From: a bacterium
GTDB taxonomy: Bacteria; Chloroflexota; Dormibacteria; UBA8260; Bog-877
Length of the DNA: 13,482 nt
Assembly (NCBI GenBank): GCA_021802115.1
Contig: JAKABA010000098.1
Location: 1 to 13,482 of the forward strand
Direction of reading: 5' to 3'
Under the pieces are notes generated by a model. It had not been told where the DNA came from and ran no database searches. It worked only from the letters and a program-made list of their open reading frames with translations. How positions within the stretch are numbered: position 1 is the stretch's first letter; the number at the start of each line of letters is the position of its first letter. Position numbers and translations under genes: made by a program. Below are positions 7,865 through 13,482 of the stretch, piece after piece.

Positions 7865-7997
7865 CCTCTGCTCCTCCCCGCTCCCGACCGCAGCCTCAGC
7901 GCCCTGCCGGGCGACCAGTTTAGAAGTCTCGCCGCTGGTCGGGCGGAACTGCCGGAGGGGATTCCACCCCAGGGTCGGCTGTTCATCGGGGCGCTGA
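7865..7997 (-). other. 133-base gap between the RraA-like and SDR genes
   Basis: The largest gap inside the - strand run between the fusion gene and the DUF885 gene. It holds a TAAACT (7917-7922) that could be a weak -10 about 45 bases before the SDR start, but no matching -35. A small GGGG-6-CCCC inverted repeat (7957-7970) is also present. Either the operon is read through or a second transcription unit starts here. I cannot decide from sequence. Confidence 0.3.
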
Positions 7998-8654
7998 TCA
8001 CGACCGCCCAGGGAGCAACCGCTCGATCACGGTGGGGATCGCGGTCAAGGGAATGAAGGCGACCCCGGAGCAGTCGGCCACCACCAGGTCTCCGGGATGG
8101 ACCTGCACTCCGCCGCAGGCGATCGCCTGATTGATCCCGGTGGCCTCCAGCCGGCCCACCCCGCTGCGAGGGCTGACGGCCCGCGACCACACGACCAGGT
8201 CTGCTTCCGCGATCTCTGCCAGGTCGCGGATCGCCCCGTCCACGATCGCCCCCTTCACCCCGGCCGCGCGCAGCGCCCGCGCCCCCTGGCCGCCCAGGAT
8301 CGACGCGTCGCCCGCGGCGGCCACGACCAGGATGTCGCCGGGCCCCGCCATCGCAGCCACGGTGTGATGGGCCAGACGTCCCTGGGCCGGTCCCGAGCGC
8401 TCGCGCTCAGGTAGGTATGAGAGGGTGAGGGCGTGGCCGATGACGGTCTTGTCGCCGGTGCGATGTTGCATGGCGTCCCCGCCGACGGCGGTGGTCAGCC
8501 CCAGCTGATCCAGGATGTCACTCACCTCGCTGGCGATCGAGGTCAGGCGGCCGAGTCGATCGAGCAGCCCGGGCTCGAGCCGTGTGAAGCTGGCGTGGGC
8601 CAGCGCCTGTGGTCGGTGCCACCCGACCGCCGAGCCCGGCCCGGCCTCAACCAC
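7998..8654 (-). CDS. RraA-family protein, probable HMG-type aldolase
   Basis: Homologue of the family that includes the RNase E regulator RraA and the class II aldolases for 4-hydroxy-4-methyl-2-oxoglutarate. Those enzymes cleave 4-hydroxy-2-oxo acids to pyruvate and a partner, and some also decarboxylate oxaloacetate. Visible signature (numbering from the GTG at 8654): GDILVV (106-111), GGQGARALRAAGVKGAIVDG (121-140) and GAIRDLAE (140-147), with Arg143 and Asp144 corresponding to the substrate-arginine and metal-ligand pair of the aldolases. The C-terminal GDLVVADCSGVAFIP (188-202) is also typical. Because this metal/substrate pair is intact, an aldolase is likelier than an RNase regulator. 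The reading frame is open further upstream, but the GTG at 8654 has GGAGG ten bases away and overlaps the dipeptidase stop by eight bases, so I take it as the start. This gives 218 residues, the family norm. Confidence 0.85.
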   Translation of the reverse strand: MVEAGPGSAVGWHRPQALAHASFTRLEPGLLDRLGRLTSIASEVSDILDQLGLTTAVGGDAMQHRTGDKTVIGHALTLSYLPERERSGPAQGRLAHHTVAAMAGPGDILVVAAAGDASILGGQGARALRAAGVKGAIVDGAIRDLAEIAEADLVVWSRAVSPRSGVGRLEATGINQAIACGGVQVHPGDLVVADCSGVAFIPLTAIPTVIERLLPGRS

Positions 8655-9903
8655 CGGCCGCAGGCCTCCAGGCCTCCTCCAGCATCCGCAGGATGTTGCC
8701 CCCCGCGGCCAGCCTGATGTCCTGGTCCGTGTAGCCATGCACGACCAGCCAGCGCAGGATGTTGGGGAAGGTCTCGGCAGGACTCTCCAGGCCGTCCACC
8801 CACTGCACCCGCTCGATCGGCAGCGGCGAGGGTGGCAGCTGCTGGCCGAAGCGCTCCGCCATCACCCGGTGCAGGCCCACGTGGTCGCCGAAGAGGGTGT
8901 CGGGACCGAACGCCACATGCTCCAGCCCGACCAGCTCGCAGCAGTACTCGAAATGCGCCATGTAGCTGTCGATCGAGTGGCGACGATGGTGCTCGGTCAG
9001 AGTGGTGTGCGGCGCTGCCTCGATGCCAATCACCCCGCCCGACTCGGCACAGGCGCGAATCACGTCGTCCGGCTTCATCCTGGCGGTCGGCCAGAGCGAG
9101 CGCGCCCCCGCGTGCGAGATTGATACCGGCGCCGAGCTGGCGGCGATGGTGTCCAGGGTGGTCCGGTCCCCGGCATGGGAGCAGTCGATCAGGATCCCCA
9201 GCTGGTTCATCCGCCTGACCGCTCGCCGGCCGAACGCGGTGAGCCCCGCGTCGGTCTGCTCCGCCAGGCCACTCCCCAGAAGGTTGGCCTCGCTGTAGGT
9301 CACCCCGACCGATCGGATGCCGAAGCCGTAGAGGATGTCCAGGCGATCCAGCTCGTTCTCGATGGGAGCCGCGGACTCGATCGCCAGCACCAGCCCCAGC
9401 TGGCCGCGCCGGCGGGCCGCCGCGAAGTCCTCCAGCCGGCGGATCACCGTCACGTAGTCCTGGTGGGCCAGGTCGCACAGGCGCATGCCCAGGTCGACCA
9501 GCGTGTCATCCCACTTCCAGCCCGCCAGCGAGGTGATCTGCCCCTCGCCATCGGCCAGGTTGTCGAAGACAGCGTCGAGCCCGGAACGGCTGAGGCCCAA
9601 ATAGCCAGTGAAGTCGCGCCCGTGGCGCCGGTACTCGAAGAGCTGGTCGATGTCCTTGGGCATCACCGAGGGGTGGTCATGCAAGGAGATGATCGGACCC
9701 TCGCCCAGCAGACGCTGCACCCTCTGCTCCTGGTCCGGCGAGGTCGCGACCGCCACCGACGGCACCCGCTCCAGCTCCTCGGCGAGCTCGAACTCGCGAA
9801 AGTCGACGCCGGGCGTGAGGTACTGGTAGGAGCGATAGCCGGAATAGGCGGCCGCCTTGGGCGGAGCCCCCTCCGGCTCGGGCCCGGGCCGGGGCCCGCT
9901 CAT
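8647..9903 (-). CDS. M19-type (membrane/renal dipeptidase family) peptidase
   Basis: Di-zinc dipeptidase fold. Enzymes of this family hydrolyse dipeptides, often with a D-residue in second position, and some act on other amides. Motifs in order: SLHDHPS (73-79) at the first metal site, Glu176 in AIESAAP as the likely bridging ligand, His243 in DCSHAGDR, His264 in SISHAGARS, MKPDD (276-280), GGVIGI (289-294) and Asp335 in VAFGPDT. The first motif reads His-Asp-His where the best known members have His-x-Asp. Length is 418 residues with no signal peptide or lipobox, so cytoplasmic despite the family name. The frame stays open upstream across the antisense of the dehydrogenase, but the ATG at 9903 is preceded by AAGGTG and overlaps the dehydrogenase stop as ATGA, which fixes the start. 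It overlaps the RraA-like gene downstream by eight bases, so the three genes are probably translated as a coupled set. Confidence 0.9.
   Translation of the reverse strand: MSGPRPGPEPEGAPPKAAAYSGYRSYQYLTPGVDFREFELAEELERVPSVAVATSPDQEQRVQRLLGEGPIISLHDHPSVMPKDIDQLFEYRRHGRDFTGYLGLSRSGLDAVFDNLADGEGQITSLAGWKWDDTLVDLGMRLCDLAHQDYVTVIRRLEDFAAARRRGQLGLVLAIESAAPIENELDRLDILYGFGIRSVGVTYSEANLLGSGLAEQTDAGLTAFGRRAVRRMNQLGILIDCSHAGDRTTLDTIAASSAPVSISHAGARSLWPTARMKPDDVIRACAESGGVIGIEAAPHTTLTEHHRRHSIDSYMAHFEYCCELVGLEHVAFGPDTLFGDHVGLHRVMAERFGQQLPPSPLPIERVQWVDGLESPAETFPNILRWLVVHGYTDQDIRLAAGGNILRMLEEAWRPAAGG
8665..8669 (-). promoter_or_regulatory. Ribosome binding site of the RraA-like gene
   Basis: GGAGG on the - strand, ten bases before the GTG at 8654 and inside the last codons of the dipeptidase gene. 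A second GGAGG unit lies eight bases upstream as part of a tandem repeat. The site decides the GTG start over longer upstream frames. Confidence 0.6.
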
Positions 9904-10943
9904 GTGAGCATCACCTTGATGGCGCGCCGCTCCGACATCGACCGGTAGCCCTCCGCGACCTCGGACAGGGGCAGCCTCATGTCGAAGACCGGACTCGGAT
10001 CGTACGAGCGAGCCACGATCCGCTCCACCAGATCCGGCAGGTAGTGACGCACCGGCGCGATCCCGGAGTGGACCCTCAGGTGGTGGCGAAAGAGGTCGAA
10101 GAGCGGGAGCGTGGGGGTGGTGTGGGGCACTCCCACGGCCCCGATCGTGCCTCCCTCCCGGGCCATGCCGATCGCCATCTCCCAGGACTCGGGGGTGCCG
10201 ACCGCCTCGACCACATGCCTGGCTCCCAAACCCTCGGTCAGCTCCCGAACCCGGGCCACTCCGGCCGGGCCGCGGTCCTCGATCAGGTCGGTGGCCCCGA
10301 ATGATCTCCCGACCGCCTGTCGCGCCGGATTCCGACTCATCAGGATCACCCGCTCGGCGCCCAGGATCGCGCGCGCCCCCAGCACCGCGCACAGGCCCAC
10401 CGCCCCGTCACCGATGACGGCCACCGTCGCCCCCGGCCCGACATCCGCCAGCACGGCGCCGTGCAGGCCGGTGGCGGCGACGTCGGTAGCGGCCAGCAGG
10501 GCCGGCAGCAGCTCCTGATTGGCGGCGGACAGTCCACCCGGGACCGCCACCAGCGTTCCATCCGCCTGGGGAACCCTGACCGCCTCCCCCTGACCGCCGT
10601 CGGTGCCCGGGGCCCCGAAGGTGCCGCCGTTGACGCACGACGTCTGGAGTCCTTCCTCACAGGCCGGGCAGCTGTTGTCGCTCCATTGGAACGGGGCCAC
10701 GACCAGGTCTCCCGGGGCGATCGAGGTGACCTCCTCCCCCACCTCCTCCACCAGGCCGATGAACTCGTGACCCAGCCGGGCCGGCACCGCCCGCTGAATG
10801 ACGCCGCGGTAGGCCCAGAGGTCGGACCCGCAGACGCAAGAGAGAAGCACCCGGACGATGGCGTCGGTGGGTTCGACCAGGACCGGGTCGGCCACCTCCT
10901 CCACGGTCACCTGTCCGGCGCCCCGATAGATAGCTGCTTGCAT
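9900..10943 (-). CDS. Zinc-dependent medium-chain alcohol dehydrogenase
   Basis: MDR-family dehydrogenase, 347 residues, oxidising an alcohol or reducing an aldehyde with NAD(P). Catalytic zinc residues are Cys38 (CVCGSDLW), His59 and Glu60 (LGHEF). The structural zinc loop is DNSCPACEEGLQTSC (89-103) with Cys92, Cys95 and Cys103, while the expected first cysteine is Asp89. The Rossmann motif is VIGDGAVG (176-183). The second strand ends with Ser203-Arg204 rather than an acidic residue, which by family rule favours NADP(H). The ATG at 10943 has GAGGAG seven bases upstream, and that site overlaps the stop codon of the KPR-amidase gene, so the two genes are almost certainly cotranscribed. The stop overlaps the dipeptidase start (ATGA). 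The substrate is not readable; an aldehyde or alcohol made by the neighbouring enzymes is the reasonable guess. Confidence 0.92.
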   Translation of the reverse strand: MQAAIYRGAGQVTVEEVADPVLVEPTDAIVRVLLSCVCGSDLWAYRGVIQRAVPARLGHEFIGLVEEVGEEVTSIAPGDLVVAPFQWSDNSCPACEEGLQTSCVNGGTFGAPGTDGGQGEAVRVPQADGTLVAVPGGLSAANQELLPALLAATDVAATGLHGAVLADVGPGATVAVIGDGAVGLCAVLGARAILGAERVILMSRNPARQAVGRSFGATDLIEDRGPAGVARVRELTEGLGARHVVEAVGTPESWEMAIGMAREGGTIGAVGVPHTTPTLPLFDLFRHHLRVHSGIAPVRHYLPDLVERIVARSYDPSPVFDMRLPLSEVAEGYRSMSERRAIKVMLT

Positions 10944-10950
10944 TCGATAA

Positions 10951-10956
10951 CTCCTC
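10951..10956 (-). promoter_or_regulatory. Ribosome binding site of the alcohol dehydrogenase gene
   Basis: GAGGAG seven bases before the ATG at 10943. It shares bases with the TGA stop of the KPR-amidase fusion (10955-10957), which ties the two genes together at translation. Confidence 0.75.
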
Positions 10957-13096
10957 AGATTCGAACCGGTTCGCGGCGGGGTACTGCCAGGATGCGCTCC
11001 ACCAGCGCCCCATCGGCCAGGAGTTGCCGATCGCCGCCGACCGGCCCCACCAGCTGCAGGCCGATCGGCAGTCCCCGTTCTGACCAGCCCCCCGGGAGCA
11101 CCAGGGCCGGTGCCCCGACCACGTTGAACACGCCGGTGAACAGCCCCTCATCCCGCCCCTCCGCGGTGTCCACCGGGGGGGTGGTTGCGGGCGCGCAGAA
11201 GGGCACCGCCGGGGTGAGCAGGAGGTCCACCCTCGCCAGCTCAGCCTGAACGGCCGGCAGCAGCCGCTCGCGGCGGCTGAGGGCGCGGCGGTAGGCGGGC
11301 TCCTCCGCCTCGACCGCGGCTGTGAGCAGCCTCAGCGTCTCCGGGCCGAAGTGGCCGGGGTCGCGGCGCACCCGATCGCCGTGAACCTGGCCGGCCTCGA
11401 ACAGGAAGATGTCGTCGAACAGAGACGCCAGCTCCTGGAGCGCCTCGTGAGGCATCTCGACCACCTCGCTGCCGGTGTCCGCCAGCATGCTGAGGGCACG
11501 GTTGAGAGTGGTCGCGACGTCCCGCTCCACCCGCCCCTGGTCCCAGCCGGGACCGAGGTATCCGATCCGCAGTCGCTCGCGCTGGACCGGGGCCGCCCCG
11601 GCGCACATCGCTTTGAACAGGAGGTCGGCTGTCGCCAAATCCCGGGCCAGGATCCCCACATCGTCCAGTGACGGGGCCAGGGGCTGCACCCCTTGCGCGC
11701 TCAGCCTGAGGTGGGACGGCTTGAACCCCACCACACCGCAGTAGGCCGCGGGGATCCGAACCGACCCGCCGGTGTCGGTCCCCAGAGCCATCTCGCAGAC
11801 CCCAGCCCCGATCACGGCCGCCGAGCCCCCGCTGGAGCCCCCGGCGGTGCGGGTCAAGTCATAGGGGTTGCGGGTCTCGGGCACCTGAGGATGGGTGGCC
11901 CCGGCCGCGTACTCAAGCATCGCCGTGGTGCAGAAGACATCCGCCGCGAGGGACCGCAACTGTGCCACCACCGCGGAGTCGGCGGCGGCGACCGGCCCGG
12001 CCATGGCGATGGGGTTGCCGTTTCCCCGGGCCAGCCCGGCCACATCGAAGATGTCCTTGACCGCCACCTGATGACCCAGCAGGGGGCCGCTCCGGGCCCG
12101 TCTGGGGGCCGAGATCAGGTTCACGATCGCGTGCAGAGGACGTCCCAAGCGCTCGGCACGCTCAAGGGCGGCCAGCAGTTTGAGGTTCGGCACCTCACAG
12201 GACCTCTCGTCGCGCTCGATGGCGTGGATCAGAGCCGCGGTGTGTTGCGTCAGGGGACCCCGCAGGACCCCGAGCTGACCGTCGACCTCGGTCCTTCGCC
12301 GCCGGACCACCAGGTCCCGATAGATGCCGCTGTGGGACTTGGCACTGTGGCGGTTGAAGTCCGCCAGCCGGGCCAGCGACCCCTCCAGATCGCCTGGCTC
12401 GAAGCCGTCGAAACCCTCTGGTTTGACCGGAGCCTGGGCCAGCACCTCGCGCGCCACCGCGAGCATCAGGGGACGCCACTCCTCCTGCTCCAGGGACTCC
12501 GCGATCGAGAGGTCCGAGACGGCCCCGGCGAAGAGCATCGCTCCGTACGCCTCCTTCCCCCACAGGAACCCCAGGATGTTGTCCGTCGCCTGAGCGTACG
12601 GGAGAGCGGCCACCAGCTCCCGGACCCTGGGGGTGATCCCCCGGGGTGGGAGCTCGCCGACCCGGAAGGTCCCGATGTTGCCCTGCATGATCCGCCCCGG
12701 TGCGATGAGGTCGGCCCCGAAGTTGACGAAGCTGGGGATGACCCGCTCGCGACCAACCACCGCAGCCAGAGTCTCGTTGTTGAGACCGTTCTGAAAGCTG
12801 ACGACGTACCCGTCTGCGGCCAGCCGCCCACGGAGCGGCTCCGCCGCCTGGGCGGTGTGTTGGCTCTTCACCGCGATGGCCACGTGGCGAAGCGCTGGCG
12901 GCAGCTGGTCCGGGGTAACCGCGCGCGCGGCGACCGTGAAGTTCACAACCGGGCCCTCGATGGTCAGGCCGTTGCGGTTGATCGCGGCGACATGGTCGAC
13001 ATCCGCGTCACAGAAGAGAACATCGTGTCCGGCCCGCACCATGTGGGCCCCGATGGTTCCGCCGATGGCGCCCGCGCCGATCATGGTCAGCTCCAC
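10955..13096 (-). CDS. Fusion of ketopantoate-reductase-like domain and amidase-signature domain
   Basis: One uninterrupted 713-residue frame joining two enzymes usually made separately. Residues 1 to about 305 are a ketopantoate reductase (KPR/ApbA) fold. They have cofactor loop GAGAIGG (7-13), FQNGLNN (101-107), FLWGKEAYGAM (177-187) with the catalytic-type Lys181, and RRTEVDGQLG (267-276) with Glu270. Residues from about 306 are an amidase-signature domain. LGRPLHAIVNL (317-327) resembles the amidase N-terminal helix. Triad Lys347 (VAVKD), Ser421 (GGSSGGS) and nucleophile Ser445 (DTGGSVRIP) follow, and LPIGLQLVGP (676-685) lies near the end. Both active sites look filled, although two KPR pocket asparagines differ. 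The predicted chemistry is amide hydrolysis to acid plus amine or ammonia, with NAD(P)-dependent 2-oxo/2-hydroxy acid interconversion in the same polypeptide. The GTG at 13096 is set by GGAGG six bases upstream; an earlier ATG at 13258 would add a low-complexity extension. No signal peptide. Confidence 0.88.
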   Translation of the reverse strand: MELTMIGAGAIGGTIGAHMVRAGHDVLFCDADVDHVAAINRNGLTIEGPVVNFTVAARAVTPDQLPPALRHVAIAVKSQHTAQAAEPLRGRLAADGYVVSFQNGLNNETLAAVVGRERVIPSFVNFGADLIAPGRIMQGNIGTFRVGELPPRGITPRVRELVAALPYAQATDNILGFLWGKEAYGAMLFAGAVSDLSIAESLEQEEWRPLMLAVAREVLAQAPVKPEGFDGFEPGDLEGSLARLADFNRHSAKSHSGIYRDLVVRRRRTEVDGQLGVLRGPLTQHTAALIHAIERDERSCEVPNLKLLAALERAERLGRPLHAIVNLISAPRRARSGPLLGHQVAVKDIFDVAGLARGNGNPIAMAGPVAAADSAVVAQLRSLAADVFCTTAMLEYAAGATHPQVPETRNPYDLTRTAGGSSGGSAAVIGAGVCEMALGTDTGGSVRIPAAYCGVVGFKPSHLRLSAQGVQPLAPSLDDVGILARDLATADLLFKAMCAGAAPVQRERLRIGYLGPGWDQGRVERDVATTLNRALSMLADTGSEVVEMPHEALQELASLFDDIFLFEAGQVHGDRVRRDPGHFGPETLRLLTAAVEAEEPAYRRALSRRERLLPAVQAELARVDLLLTPAVPFCAPATTPPVDTAEGRDEGLFTGVFNVVGAPALVLPGGWSERGLPIGLQLVGPVGGDRQLLADGALVERILAVPRREPVRI

Positions 13097-13102
13097 TCGC
13101 AA

Positions 13103-13110
13103 CCTCCCCT
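13103..13110 (-). promoter_or_regulatory. Ribosome binding site of the KPR-amidase gene
   Basis: AGGGGAGG on the - strand, six bases before the GTG at 13096. It supports this start over the longer open frame and over the ATG at 13084, which would cut into the first strand of the Rossmann fold. Confidence 0.75.
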
Positions 13111-13298
13111 GTCCATCTGCCAGCCTCCGCCAGCGGCCAGTCCTCGTCGACGGGGGTCGCGGCCGATGGCCGCACCCCACCTGTGTCTCCGGCCGCCCGC
13201 CGACCCGGTCACGAGCGGACCCTGGCCCGCTCTCATCCGGGCCCCGCCAAGCCGACACCGATCGGAAGACAGGGCCATTGAGCAGGGCCGGTCAGGCG

Positions 13299-13324
13299 GC
13301 GCCCGGGCCTCCGGCACCCGGCGC
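13299..13324 (-). terminator. GC-rich hairpin after the partial amidohydrolase gene
   Basis: On the - strand, GCGCCGGG and CCCGGGCGC pair over 8 bp with a one-base bulge and a nine-base loop, starting 24 bases after the amidohydrolase stop. No T-run follows, so it could be a weak terminator. The 252-base gap to the KPR-amidase gene has no promoter I can recognise. Confidence 0.3.
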
Positions 13325-13348
13325 TCGCAAACTGGGGCGCGAGGCGCC

Positions 13349-13482
13349 TCATCCGGTCACGCCTGCCGGCTGTCGCAGCACCTGGTCCGGGGCCAGAACC
13401 AGCTGGCCGCCCTTGATCACCACATCGACCGCCTGCATGGTGGCCACATCCCGCAGGGGGTCCCCCGGGCATGCGACCAGGT
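13349..13482 (-). CDS. Amidohydrolase-superfamily protein, C-terminal end (cut by window edge)
   Basis: Only the last 44 codons are inside the window. They read LVACPGDPLRDV, then VDVVIKGGQLV, then a short tail to TGA at 13349. This is the characteristic C-terminal hairpin of imidazolonepropionase-like and other metal-dependent amidohydrolases (pattern ADLVxxxGDPLxDI...VxFVxKGGxxV), where the small beta domain closes after the TIM barrel. Metal ligands and substrate pocket lie outside the window, so the reaction cannot be named. It runs in the same direction as the KPR-amidase gene and adds another C-N hydrolase type to the cluster. A hairpin and 252 bases separate it from the next gene, so it may be a separate transcript. 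Confidence 0.72.
   Translation of the reverse strand, partial: LVACPGDPLRDVATMQAVDVVIKGGQLVLAPDQVLRQPAGVTG

Noticed and set aside
8655..8738. Upstream extension of the RraA-like frame
   Set aside because: It overlaps the dipeptidase C-terminus in another frame and does not look like the family N-terminus. The GTG at 8654 with GGAGG fits better.
9904..10392. Upstream extension of the M19 dipeptidase frame
   Set aside because: The extension is antisense-like low-complexity sequence inside the alcohol dehydrogenase gene. The ATG at 9903 has an upstream AAGGTG and forms an ATGA overlap.
3225..13000. Many + strand open frames of 60-260 codons (for example 3591-4310, 4379-5032, 9175-9948, 10461-11249)
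   Set aside because: All lie opposite strong - strand genes with recognisable catalytic motifs, and their translations are Arg/Pro/Ala-rich without domains.
10955..13096. KPR-amidase fusion as two genes with a hidden internal start
   Set aside because: No stop codon, frame change or ribosome site was seen near residues 300-330, and amidase-like sequence is continuous with the last KPR helix.
13097..13258. N-terminal extension of the KPR-amidase frame to an ATG at 13258
   Set aside because: It adds 54 Arg/Gly/Pro-rich residues before a Rossmann fold that starts directly after the GTG at 13096, which has its own strong ribosome site.
13341..13350. Perfect 10-base palindrome GAGGCGCCTC at the amidohydrolase stop codon
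   Set aside because: A single short GC-rich palindrome is expected by chance in this composition. No second copy was noticed and there is no reason to call it an operator.

Overview
The window is a GC-rich stretch of bacterial chromosome, read from one fragment with both ends cut inside genes. Gene density is high and intergenic gaps are short. Good Shine-Dalgarno sites sit before several genes, GTG starts are frequent, and at least one promoter looks leaderless. This fits a high-GC member of the Actinomycetota/Chloroflexota/Dormibacterota part of the tree, but no ribosomal RNA or other marker gene is present, so the lineage is a guess. I see no tRNA, rRNA, CRISPR array, insertion sequence or phage gene.

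Left part (1-2989). The N-terminal two thirds of an AAA+ ATPase runs leftwards off the edge. It is divergent, across 197 bases, from a complete class A penicillin-binding protein on the + strand. That gene is preceded by an extended -10 promoter placed so close to the start that the mRNA may be leaderless.

Middle and right part (3039-13482). Everything is on the - strand. Reading in the direction of transcription: the C-terminal tail of an amidohydrolase; a GC-rich hairpin; a 713-residue fusion of a ketopantoate-reductase-like domain with an amidase-signature domain; a zinc alcohol dehydrogenase; an M19-type dipeptidase; an RraA-type aldolase; a 133-base gap; an SDR oxidoreductase; an M20 dipeptidase; a DUF885 metallopeptidase; a hairpin; and an M14-like succinylglutamate desuccinylase/aspartoacylase-family enzyme. 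Neighbouring genes overlap by 4-14 bases or are separated by about 11 bases within two tight blocks (fusion-ADH-M19-RraA and SDR-M20-DUF885). They therefore look like one or two operons.

How the genes may work together. Six of the nine - strand genes of this cluster carry a C-N or ester hydrolase domain, three encode dehydrogenase domains, and one encodes an aldolase of the type that cleaves 2-oxo acids. None has a signal peptide, so the cluster looks like intracellular breakdown of an amide or peptide-like compound. A specific hypothesis is developed in the findings: amide cleavage, oxidation of the released hydroxy acid, retro-aldol cleavage and disposal of the aldehyde, with a pantoyl-amide such as pantothenate as one candidate substrate. 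The KPR-amidase fusion is the most unusual object here. No transporter or regulator is visible in the window.
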